From: Acidobacteriota bacterium
GTDB lineage: Bacteria; Acidobacteriota; Terriglobia; Terriglobales; Acidobacteriaceae
NCBI GenBank assembly: GCA_021810815.1
Contig: JAJZHR010000134.1
Location: forward strand, 1 to 6,710
Direction: 5' to 3'
Length of the DNA stretch: 6,710 bases
In this document: piece after piece, positions 1 through 6,710 of the stretch
Position numbering within the stretch: the first letter of the stretch is position 1
Layout of the letters: each line of letters opens with the position of its first letter
The notes under the pieces: generated by a model
Seen by the model: only the letters and a program-made list of their open reading frames with translations
What the model was told of the DNA's origin: nothing
Database searches by the model: none
Position numbers and translations under genes: made by a program

Positions 1-34
1 TGGGGAGCGTGCGGATTTTGGCGAGGAGATCCAT
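1..34 (-). CDS. Possible 5' end of a gene running off the left edge
   Basis: On the minus strand an ATG at position 34 opens a frame beginning MDLLAKIRTLP and runs off the window. The frame is closed upstream by an in-frame TAA about 19 codons before the ATG. It is the only ATG, GTG or TTG in any suitable position between the DUF3311 stop and the edge, so it is the natural candidate for a next gene. No Shine-Dalgarno-like purine tract precedes it, and eleven residues are too few to recognise a family. The sodium/solute symporter gene that usually follows DUF3311 would normally begin much closer or overlap. This could equally be noncoding sequence. Confidence 0.2.
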   Translation of the reverse strand, partial: MDLLAKIRTLP

Positions 35-151
35 GGGCGTTGAAGGCGAACGGAGGCGAGGCTCCGCGACCGAAGCGGCGCAGCTACCAGTTTATCGCCC
101 GGATACGCGGGAGGCCGGATGCGGAAGATGTTGCGGAGGAGGCTGGTCGCG

Positions 152-376
152 CTACGGCTTGGGTTTTACGTCGCTCGAATCCCTGGACTTGAGGTAGACC
201 AGCCAGGTGATGGCTGCGCCGAGGAGCACCCAGGCGAACTGGTACCAGTAGAAGAACGGAAATCCCAGCAGCGCCGGTTCCGCGCGGTTGTAGAACTGGG
301 GAAAGCACATTCCGGCGTAGGGCAGGAGGAGCAGCCAGGCCCATGGAGTGCTGCGGGATTTGCGTGCTGCTGCCAT
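152..376 (-). CDS. DUF3311 family small membrane protein (74 aa)
   Basis: This encodes a small integral membrane protein of the DUF3311 family. Two hydrophobic helices are visible, at about residues 12-28 (WAWLLLLPYAGMCFPQF) and 43-62 (YWYQFAWVLLGAAITWLVYL). They are joined by the diagnostic stretch YNRAEPALLGFPFFYWYQ (residues 29-46), which holds the N-R-x-E-P and G-F-P-F motifs typical of the family. The N-terminus carries Arg and Lys and the C-terminal tail is short and charged. The family's biochemical role is not established; members are commonly encoded just before a sodium:solute symporter and are thought to accompany it. The ATG at 376 was chosen because the two-helix domain starts just after it; the frame stays open well upstream, but that part is antisense to the peptidase gene and reads as unstructured Arg/Pro/Ser-rich sequence. 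A GTG and a TTG a few codons upstream are possible alternative starts. No clear ribosome binding site precedes the ATG. No symporter gene is visible downstream. Confidence 0.8.
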   Translation of the reverse strand: MAAARKSRSTPWAWLLLLPYAGMCFPQFYNRAEPALLGFPFFYWYQFAWVLLGAAITWLVYLKSRDSSDVKPKP

Positions 377-387
377 TGTTGCAAGCC

Positions 388-396
388 AGCATAGCA
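388..396 (-). promoter_or_regulatory. Candidate extended -10 promoter element for the DUF3311 gene
   Basis: The minus strand reads TGCTATGCT here, an extended -10 (TGn) followed by a TATAAT-like hexamer. No good -35 hexamer lies 16-18 bases upstream. If used, transcription would begin only about five bases before the DUF3311 ATG at 376, giving a nearly leaderless mRNA, which would fit the absence of a ribosome binding site. It is a pattern match only. Confidence 0.22.
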
Positions 397-508
397 AATC
401 GCGCGGCACGTTTGTGGTGAGGGCGGAAAAAATTCCCAGTGCGCCTGGGAGGGGCGGGAAAACCAATAGGGAAGCTCTGATGCGAGTGTGTTTGCGGCGC
501 ATTCCGAC

Positions 509-538
509 CCATGCCGCGAAGACAACGAGGCGGCATGG
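509..538. repeat. Perfect 9-bp inverted repeat with a third copy nearby
   Basis: CCATGCCGC (509-517) is followed after a 12-base spacer by its exact complement GCGGCATGG (530-538). The same 9-mer GCGGCATGG occurs again at 598-606. All three copies lie in the roughly 250-base gap between the M20 peptidase stop and the DUF3311 start. There is no T-tract after the hairpin on either strand, so it is not a standard intrinsic terminator. It could be a binding site, an RNA hairpin or a chance product of GC-rich sequence. The rest of the gap (377-626) holds a run of eight C residues (583-590), a short hairpin GGAC/GTCC at 569-580, and no convincing gene. Confidence 0.4.
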
Positions 539-626
539 AGGGGGCATCCGGACGGTCTTGCACGGTCGGGACTGACGTCCTGCCCCCCCCTCGCAGCGCG
601 GCATGGACGTGTAGAGATCGCGTTGG

Positions 627-1955
627 TCAAAAAGAGCTTTGAGCTTCCTGCAAGGGGAGTTGCGGGATGCCTGCCGTGCCGCAGAGGTCGAGGAGCAGAA
701 GGAGGATGCGGCGCAGGGCGAGTTCTCTTCCGGTGGGGTCGTACCATTCGCCGCTGGTGTGGATGCCTCCGCCGGCTCCGCCTGCACCGATGCTGATGGC
801 CTCGCGCCCGAGCGACAGAGGGATGTTGGCGTCGGTGGAGCCGATGCGCATTTCGGTGCGCAGGCCCAGGTGGCGGTCCACGGCGCGGATGGACTCGATC
901 ACGCGGGCGTCTGCAGGCAGCGACGCAGCAGGCCGGTCGCCGATGACTTCGATGGTGAAGCTGAGAGCGTTCGGCGGTGGCTGCGCAGAGCGGTGAACGG
1001 CGCGCGGCAAGGCTGCGTTGGCGGTCTGGACGGCGTCCTCGACGGCGCGATAGAGCAGCACCTCCAGACGCAGCAACTGCTCCGGGTCGGTGGAGCGCGC
1101 ATCGATCTGGGCTGCGGCGGTTTCTGGAATCGAGTTGACGCCGGTACCGCCCTGGATGGTGCCAATGTTGAGGGTGGTGCGCGGATGCGAGGGGAGTTCA
1201 GCATCGGCAAGCGTGGCCATCGCGCGGCACAGCGTCAGCACCGGGTTTGGATTCGCGGCGTCTGCCCAGGAGTGGCCGCCGGGGCCGTTCAGGGCGACGC
1301 GAAAGCGGCGGCTGCCAAGGGCCTGGGCCACCACGGATTCGGTTCCCGCTCCGTCGAGAGCGACCGTGGCGGCGATGCGGTCGCGATAGGGAGAGCGCTG
1401 GAAGAGGTGGCGCATTCCGCGCAGATCGCCCTCGCCCTCTTCGCCCACGTTCGCAGCGAACAGGATGGTGGATTGCGGCGCGACTCCGCAGTTCAGAAGC
1501 ACGCAGGCCATGGCCAGCAGGGCCGTGACTCCGGCGGCGTTGTCGCATGCTCCGGGAGCGAGGATGCGGGCACCGTCCTGCGTCGGCTCGCAGCGGGTTC
1601 CTGCTGGAAAGACGGTGTCGATGTGCGCGGAGAGGAGGACGCAGGGGCCATCGGGGCGGCCTGCGCCATCGTTCGGCGCATGGGCGGGGATTTCTCCAAG
1701 GACGTTTCCTTCCACGTCGATGTGGGGGTTGGAGAGGCCGATGCGGCGGAACTCCTGCAGAAGCCAGGCGGCGCGCTCCTGCTCCGCAAAGGGAGGCGCG
1801 GGGATGCGGATGATCGCGAGCTGCCATTCGCGGAAGCGCTTCTCGTTGAGATGAAGCCACTGGAATGCGCCATGCACCGGAGGGAGCGATGCCAGTTGGG
1901 TGATCCGTTGCTGCGCAGAGGGATGCGTCGCGGGAGTGGGTCGTCTGGCTGGCAT
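627..1955 (-). CDS. M20-family metallopeptidase / amidohydrolase (442 aa)
   Basis: This is a two-zinc hydrolase of the M20/M25/M40 family, whose members cleave peptides or N-acyl amide bonds; the substrate cannot be read from the sequence. The metal site is complete: SAHIDTVFP gives His111 as ligand and Asp113 as catalytic partner, GACDNAAG gives bridging Asp138, GEEGEGD gives catalytic Glu172 and ligand Glu173, ALDGAG gives Asp201, and GGIHTSGEWYD gives His399. The lid or dimerisation domain lies at about residues 218-345 and contains GPGGHSW (His228) and GGTGVNSIPE. The length is normal for the family. There is no signal peptide, so it is probably cytoplasmic. The start is well fixed: an in-frame TAA lies only five codons upstream of the ATG, and no other start fits between. 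The ribosome binding site is weak. It lies 85 bases downstream of truA on the same strand and may be cotranscribed with it. The arrangement resembles peptidase T-like or ArgE/DapE-like enzymes, but I would not assign one of these. Confidence 0.9.
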   Translation of the reverse strand: MPARRPTPATHPSAQQRITQLASLPPVHGAFQWLHLNEKRFREWQLAIIRIPAPPFAEQERAAWLLQEFRRIGLSNPHIDVEGNVLGEIPAHAPNDGAGRPDGPCVLLSAHIDTVFPAGTRCEPTQDGARILAPGACDNAAGVTALLAMACVLLNCGVAPQSTILFAANVGEEGEGDLRGMRHLFQRSPYRDRIAATVALDGAGTESVVAQALGSRRFRVALNGPGGHSWADAANPNPVLTLCRAMATLADAELPSHPRTTLNIGTIQGGTGVNSIPETAAAQIDARSTDPEQLLRLEVLLYRAVEDAVQTANAALPRAVHRSAQPPPNALSFTIEVIGDRPAASLPADARVIESIRAVDRHLGLRTEMRIGSTDANIPLSLGREAISIGAGGAGGGIHTSGEWYDPTGRELALRRILLLLLDLCGTAGIPQLPLQEAQSSF

Positions 1956-2031
1956 CGAGGGCTGCTCTTACGATAGTCCTCGGACGGCTGCGCCGCGAAT
2001 CCTGGCTGCCACGAAGAGCGCGCTCAGGGAA

Positions 2032-2072
2032 GCGGGCCTCTCAATACTCCACGTGCTTGAGGAAGAGGCCGC
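2032..2072 (-). repeat. Hairpin overlapping the truA stop codon
   Basis: GCGGGCCTCT (2032-2041) can pair with AGAGGCCGC (2064-2072) with one bulged G, giving a nine-pair stem and a 22-base loop that spans the last codons and stop of truA. On the minus strand it is followed by TTCCCTGAG rather than a run of T, so it is at best a weak terminator. It might instead lessen readthrough into the M20 gene or protect the mRNA end. Confidence 0.3.
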
Positions 2073-2874
2073 GGGCTGGCGCTGTGGGGCCTGCGAAGGA
2101 GCGGTCCTGCGCGCTCAGGATGGCCGCAATCTCCTCCGGGTTCAGGCGGCCTCGGCCTGCTTCAATGAAGGTTCCCACCATGTTCCTGACCATGTGGTGC
2201 AGGAATCCGCTGCCGCGGACGGAGTACACCAGCAGTTCGCCCCGGCGCTCCCACTGCGACTCGAAGACGGTGCGCAGGTTGGAGTCTGAAGGCTCGGAGG
2301 CGGAATGGGCGGAGGCGGAAGCGTTCTCACCGCTCTCCGCTGCGGGAGAGGCATTGGCAGCGTCGCGCTTTGCCAAGCGGGTGTGCTTGTCGGGGTCGCT
2401 GGCGGCGAAGGAGGTGAAGTCGTGCTCGCCGACGACGATCCGGGCGGCGGCCTGCAATCGCTCGATCCGCAGCGGCCAGGGGCAGGCGTAGACGTAGCGG
2501 GAGAGCATGGGAGAGCAGGGAGGATGCTCGTGGATGCGGTACTCGTAGGTTTTCCCGCGGGCGCTGTGGCGGGCATGGAAATCGGCTTCCGCGTGCTCGG
2601 AGGACAGGACGCGAATGCTGAGAGGTAGCGCACGGTTCAGAGCGTGCAGCAGGTTCTCGGGAGGGATGGAGCCGGTGAGGGAGAAGGATGCGACCTGAGC
2701 CTCGGCGTGCACGCCGGCGTCGGTCCTTCCAGAGCCCTGGGGCAGGACGCTCTCCCCGGTGATCCTGTGGATCGCTTCGGCCAGAGCGCCCTGCACGGTG
2801 ACGAGGCCGGGCTGCACCTGCCAGCCGTGGAAGTCGGTACCGTCGTAGGTGAGCACGAGCTTGAAGGTACGCAT
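2041..2874 (-). CDS. truA: tRNA pseudouridine synthase A (TruA)
   Basis: TruA converts uridines at positions 38-40 of the tRNA anticodon stem-loop to pseudouridine. The protein opens with the family signature MRTFKLVLTYDGTDFHGWQVQ. The catalytic aspartate is Asp52 in GSGRTDAGVHA. The conserved active-site tyrosine is Tyr110 in RGKTYEYRI, and the C-terminal half carries FTSFAA (153-158) and GSGFLHHMVRNMVG (221-234). It ends in the usual ARGLFLKHVEY. The ATG at 2874 places the conserved N-terminus at residue 1; AAAAAGGA lies about 14 bases upstream and AGG about 4 bases upstream, so the ribosome binding site is not ideally spaced. At 277 residues it is slightly longer than typical. The excess is a low-complexity Ala/Ser/Glu-rich stretch at about residues 168-199, between FAASDPDKHTRLA and NLRTVFES, where many relatives have a short loop. 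It is the first gene of a leftward group and diverges from the efflux gene. Confidence 0.96.
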   Translation of the reverse strand: MRTFKLVLTYDGTDFHGWQVQPGLVTVQGALAEAIHRITGESVLPQGSGRTDAGVHAEAQVASFSLTGSIPPENLLHALNRALPLSIRVLSSEHAEADFHARHSARGKTYEYRIHEHPPCSPMLSRYVYACPWPLRIERLQAAARIVVGEHDFTSFAASDPDKHTRLAKRDAANASPAAESGENASASAHSASEPSDSNLRTVFESQWERRGELLVYSVRGSGFLHHMVRNMVGTFIEAGRGRLNPEEIAAILSAQDRSFAGPTAPARGLFLKHVEY

Positions 2875-2956
2875 TGCCTGGCAGCCGTTCCTTTTTCTGG
2901 TCTGGTAATGGTTCGATTCCGGGTGATGCGCGGTCGCAGAAGTGCTTCAGGGCCAG

Positions 2957-2964
2957 AGTATACT
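2957..2964. promoter_or_regulatory. Symmetrical -10-like palindrome AGTATACT
   Basis: AGTATACT is a perfect 8-bp palindrome, so both strands read TATACT, five of six matches to the bacterial -10 consensus. On the minus strand it lies about 83 bases upstream of the truA ATG and is the best candidate for the truA promoter. On the plus strand it would give a leader of nearly 250 bases for the efflux gene. No good -35 hexamer sits at standard spacing on either strand, so activity is inferred from the -10 element alone. Confidence 0.3.
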
Positions 2965-3148
2965 TGTGCTTTCTGCAAGAAGCAGATCCCCGCTGCGCAG
3001 CATGAAAATCGGCCTGTTCGAGCCGGTCTCGGAACGAAGCTGCGCGCGCTTGCGTATGGAAGGTTGGAAGAGGGCTCCAGGCAAGCAAAGATAATGAGTC
3101 CTTGGCATGGGCGGCAGCGTCCATTCGTTCAACCTTGAAATGCGTTTC

Positions 3149-3178
3149 GCGCGCCGGTCTCTCCCACTGGCGCGCCGG
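3149..3178 (+). repeat. Tandem direct repeat GCGCGCCGG upstream of the efflux gene
   Basis: GCGCGCCGG occurs at 3149-3157 and again at 3170-3178, 21 bases start to start, which is two turns of the helix. The second copy overlaps the palindrome GGCGCGCC (3169-3176). The pair ends about 20 bases before the ribosome binding site of the efflux gene, a position where an operator would control transcription or the 5' leader. In GC-rich DNA such matches can also be chance. Confidence 0.3.
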
Positions 3179-3198
3179 ACGCGGACAACGCGAAAGTT

Positions 3199-3204
3199 GG
3201 AGAG
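3199..3204 (+). promoter_or_regulatory. Ribosome binding site fixing a GTG start
   Basis: GGAGAG (core GGAG at 3199-3202) lies eight bases before the GTG at 3211. It supports GTG as the start of the efflux gene over the internal ATG at codon 12, which would cut into the signal peptide. Confidence 0.7.
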
Positions 3205-3210
3205 AGACAC

Positions 3211-5397
3211 GTGAATTTTAGGGAATTGCAGACGACTGCGCTGATGTCCTTGGTGTTGCTTGGCACTCTACCGCAGGGTATCGCGCAGCAGGTTTCGACC
3301 TCTGGGCAGGGATCTTCAGCGACAGTGAATCAGACGACGGGCCAGGTGCCAGACGCAGGCGCGACCACGGCGCCGGGTGCGGTGCAATCGCCCACCGCGC
3401 CAGCGCCTCCGCAGACCGCGCAGCAGGCGGCCCAGGCAGCCTCTCCCAATACCCTGCCGACAGCGCCGGAAGTGGTGCTGACGCAGCCATTGTTTCTGCG
3501 CAGCACAAGCCGGGACTACGCGCACGAGCGCGGCTACTTTCCGAATCCATTTTCCCCCTACCTGCCGACCACGGTGACTCGTCCGCGCCTGGGCAACACG
3601 CCCCGCCTGGAAGACCTGCTGAAGGATGGGAAGATTTATCTGAGCCTGGACGACGCTGTGATGCTCGCCCTTGAGAACAACTTCGACATCGCGATCGCAC
3701 GCTACAACCTGGACATTGCGGACACGGATCTGTTGCGCGCGAAGGCGGGCAGCGGCGTTCTGGGTGTGCAGACAGGCCTGGTGACAGGCACGCTGGGCGG
3801 CCAGAGCTCGACGATCACGGGCGGCGGCGGGCCGGGAGGAACGACGGCAGGCGCGGGCGGCGCAGGAGCTGGCGCGGGCGGCCTGGTGCTGAGCGAGAAT
3901 GGAGCCGGGCCTCTGCCGGAGCAGCTTGACCCGGTGCTGACCGGGACGATCCAGCTTGAGCGGGCGACCAGTCCCCAGACGTTCACATTTTTCAGCGGCC
4001 CGGTCGTGACGCAGAACACCGACCAGTACAACTTCGGCTACAACCAGGGCTTTTTGACAGGCACGGCCCTGACGGTCGCGTTCAACAACCAGAGGATCAC
4101 CAGCTCCAACCCGTCCAACCCGTTCAACCCGTTTCTGATATCGAACTTCCAGGCGAAGCTGACGCAGCATTTGCTGCAGGGGTTCGGCTGGGGCGTGAAC
4201 GGTCGTTTCATCGTGCAGGCGAAGAATGACAGGCGCATCACGGACTCCGCGTTCCGCCAGCAACTGCTGTACACGATCAACCAGGTGGAGAACATCTACT
4301 GGGCGCTGGTGAGCGGCTATGAGGATGAGCAGGCGAAAGAGCGCGCCCTGGTGCAGACCAAGCAGCTCGCGGCGGACAATCGCAAGCAGTTGCAGATTGG
4401 AACGCTTGCGCCGCTGGACGTGGTGAACTCCGACAGCCAGGTCGCAGCGGATCAGCAGGCGCTGATCGTTTCGCAGACCAACCTGGAGTATCAGCAGCTG
4501 ATCATGAAGCAGGCGATTGCGCGCAACCTGGAGGACCCTGCGCTCTCGACCGCTCCTGTTGTTCCCACGGACCGCGTCAGCCTGACCGAAGTGCCGGAGG
4601 AGAGCATGTCGGTGGAAGACCTGGTGAAGCAGGCGGAGGCCAACAATCCTCAGGTGGAGCAGGCTCTGCTGACGATCAAGAATGACGAGATCACCAGGAA
4701 GGCGCTGCGCAACGGACTTCTGCCGACGATCGATGCGTTCGCGTTCTACGGCTCATCGGCTCTCGGCGGCCAGCAGGTTGCGGGCTGCAGCGACCCCAAC
4801 AACACGTTCCTCTATCAACACTGCCTTCCGACCGCAGGCGCAGGAACGGTATTCAGCCACCTGTTCAACTCCAGCGGCCCGGACAAGGGCGCAGGCTTCA
4901 ACATCAACATCACGCTGCGCAACCGCGTGGCACAGGCGGCGCAGGCGCGGGCCGAGCTGGAATACCGGCAGGAGGAGATGCGTCTACAGCAGTTGTACAC
5001 GCAGATTCGCATCCAGATCATCAATCAGCAGTACGCCCTGACCAATGATCGCGCGCAAGTGCAGGCGGCCATCGCTCTGCGGACGTTCGACGCGCAGAGC
5101 ACGGAGGCGGAGCAGAAGAAGTTCAAGCTGGGCGCCTCGACCACCGCTCTGGTGCTGGCGCAGCAGCGGGCTCTGGCCATTGCGGAGAACGGCGTTATCT
5201 CGGCCACAGCAGCCTACGCCAAGGATCGCGCAGCGCTGTTCCAGATTCTTGCGAACACGCTGGACCGCTATGGCATCAGCCTGGTGGAGGCGACCAACGG
5301 GACCATGGCGCAGACGCCCACGATCCCGGGCCTGGAAGCTCCGAAGCCAGAGCCCAAGCCTGGGCCGGTGGGGTCGGCTCCGCCCACCGTCAATTGA
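3211..5397 (+). CDS. TolC-family outer-membrane efflux protein (728 aa)
   Basis: This is a TolC-like outer-membrane channel, the exit duct used by tripartite efflux pumps or type I secretion. An N-terminal signal peptide (hydrophobic core about residues 9-20, likely cleaved after GIA at 25) sends it to the periplasm. Residues 26-95 are a Gln/Ala/Pro/Thr-rich linker. The OEP fold starts near IYLSLDDAVMLALENNFDIAIA (142-163). The two family repeats are shown by the paired helix motifs IGTLAPLDVVNSDSQVAADQ (396-415) and LGASTTALVLAQQRALAIAE (640-659). A Gly/Ala-rich stretch lies at 197-224 and a Pro/Lys-rich tail at 707-728. Cys526 and Cys538 flank a short segment and could form a disulfide. Many TolC proteins have about 450-500 residues; the excess here is in the N-terminal linker and the inserts, a style I associate with Acidobacteriota. 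No pump or membrane-fusion gene adjoins it and a terminator follows, so it looks monocistronic. The start is GTG with a good ribosome binding site. Its transported substrate is unknown. Confidence 0.9.
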   Translation: MNFRELQTTALMSLVLLGTLPQGIAQQVSTSGQGSSATVNQTTGQVPDAGATTAPGAVQSPTAPAPPQTAQQAAQAASPNTLPTAPEVVLTQPLFLRSTSRDYAHERGYFPNPFSPYLPTTVTRPRLGNTPRLEDLLKDGKIYLSLDDAVMLALENNFDIAIARYNLDIADTDLLRAKAGSGVLGVQTGLVTGTLGGQSSTITGGGGPGGTTAGAGGAGAGAGGLVLSENGAGPLPEQLDPVLTGTIQLERATSPQTFTFFSGPVVTQNTDQYNFGYNQGFLTGTALTVAFNNQRITSSNPSNPFNPFLISNFQAKLTQHLLQGFGWGVNGRFIVQAKNDRRITDSAFRQQLLYTINQVENIYWALVSGYEDEQAKERALVQTKQLAADNRKQLQIGTLAPLDVVNSDSQVAADQQALIVSQTNLEYQQLIMKQAIARNLEDPALSTAPVVPTDRVSLTEVPEESMSVEDLVKQAEANNPQVEQALLTIKNDEITRKALRNGLLPTIDAFAFYGSSALGGQQVAGCSDPNNTFLYQHCLPTAGAGTVFSHLFNSSGPDKGAGFNINITLRNRVAQAAQARAELEYRQEEMRLQQLYTQIRIQIINQQYALTNDRAQVQAAIALRTFDAQSTEAEQKKFKLGASTTALVLAQQRALAIAENGVISATAAYAKDRAALFQILANTLDRYGISLVEATNGTMAQTPTIPGLEAPKPEPKPGPVGSAPPTVN

Positions 5398-5407
5398 AAC
5401 TCCTGCA

Positions 5408-5460
5408 GCCGCAAAGAACAACGCCCCGGAGCATCTTGCCGGGGCGTTGCTTTTTGCGGC
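5408..5460. terminator. Strong bidirectional intrinsic terminator
   Basis: CAACGCCCCGG (5419-5429) pairs perfectly with CCGGGGCGTTG (5439-5449), an 11-bp stem with a nine-base loop, followed on the plus strand by CTTTTT (5450-5455). The outer arms GCCGCAAA (5408-5415) and TTTGCGGC (5453-5460) also pair, extending the hairpin with a short imperfect segment between. Read on the minus strand the GC stem is followed by TTCTTTGCGGC, so it can also stop transcripts arriving from uvrB. It begins about ten bases after the efflux gene stop and lies 44 bases beyond the uvrB stop, as expected between convergent genes. Confidence 0.9.
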
Positions 5461-5503
5461 GTTGTTGTTTGGTTGTTTGCGCTGGCGGCAAGCGTGGCCG
5501 GAG

Positions 5504-6710
<1,207 letters not shown>

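Larger units (their letters stand above)
2875..3210. other. Divergent intergenic region between truA and the efflux gene
   Basis: This 336-base gap must hold the promoters for both flanking genes. It contains the palindrome AGTATACT (2957-2964), a hairpin at 3016-3035 (GTTCGAG / CTCGGAAC with one bulged G and a five-base loop), a GATAAT -10-like hexamer at 3090-3095 with TTGGAA (3064-3069) placed too far upstream (20-base spacer), and a tandem repeat just before the efflux gene's ribosome binding site. The longest plausible start-to-stop frame on the plus strand, 3002-3094 (30 codons), lacks a ribosome binding site and is not called. The 9-mer GCCGGTCTC occurs twice (3022-3030 and 3153-3161). 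Confidence 0.6.

Noticed and set aside
377..787. An upstream in-frame extension of the DUF3311 gene to an ATG at 787.
   Set aside because: The extension overlaps the 3' end of the M20 gene in another frame, is unlike DUF3311, and would bury the first membrane helix behind about 137 unstructured residues.
639..1976. A 445-codon plus-strand frame antisense to the M20 gene.
   Set aside because: Its translation is Gly/Arg/Ala/Val-rich with no domain, while the opposite strand carries every M20 metal-site motif. It is a by-product of GC-rich codon use.
2906..2930. A tRNA T-arm-like stretch, GGTTCGATTCCGGGTG.
   Set aside because: The T-loop matches, but only two of five stem pairs form, there is no acceptor partner for the following bases, and no D-arm or anticodon arm lies upstream. 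I do not call a tRNA or a tRNA fragment.
3002..3094. A plus-strand 30-codon frame beginning MKIGLFEPVSERS in the divergent region.
   Set aside because: It has no ribosome binding site, an Arg/Lys/Gly-rich composition without a recognisable domain, and lies in a promoter region. Chance is the simpler explanation.
3316..4263. A long minus-strand frame inside the efflux gene.
   Set aside because: It is Arg/Ala/Val-rich without motifs and lies opposite a gene with a signal peptide and OEP repeats.

Overview
The window is GC-rich chromosomal DNA from a Gram-negative bacterium. The long outer-membrane efflux protein with a Gln/Pro/Ala-rich N-terminal linker, and the style of the TruA and UvrB proteins, suggest an Acidobacteriota (Terriglobia-like) genome. 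That assignment is inferred from protein style only; no marker gene here settles it. I see no mobile element, CRISPR array, rRNA or complete tRNA.

Layout: the left part is a leftward (minus-strand) run of truA (tRNA pseudouridine synthase A), an M20-family metallopeptidase/amidohydrolase, and a small two-helix DUF3311 membrane protein. A very doubtful start of a further minus-strand gene sits at the left edge. The truA-M20 gap is about 85 bases and the M20-DUF3311 gap about 250 bases, so the first two may be cotranscribed while DUF3311 may have its own promoter. truA diverges from a long rightward gene for a TolC-family outer-membrane efflux protein; the 336-base divergent region between them holds a symmetrical -10-like palindrome, a hairpin and a tandem direct repeat. 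The efflux gene converges on uvrB (minus strand, 5' end beyond the right edge). Both end at a strong shared hairpin with a T-tract on one side and an A-rich arm on the other, which looks like a bidirectional terminator.

How they work together: the genes do not form one pathway. truA modifies tRNA, uvrB belongs to nucleotide excision repair, the M20 protein is a cytoplasmic zinc hydrolase of unknown substrate, DUF3311 proteins are usually accessories of sodium/solute symporters, and the TolC-family protein is an efflux exit duct with no pump or adaptor gene beside it. The window reads as ordinary housekeeping and envelope genes. I did not find a convincing undescribed system; the findings are local oddities of modest interest.
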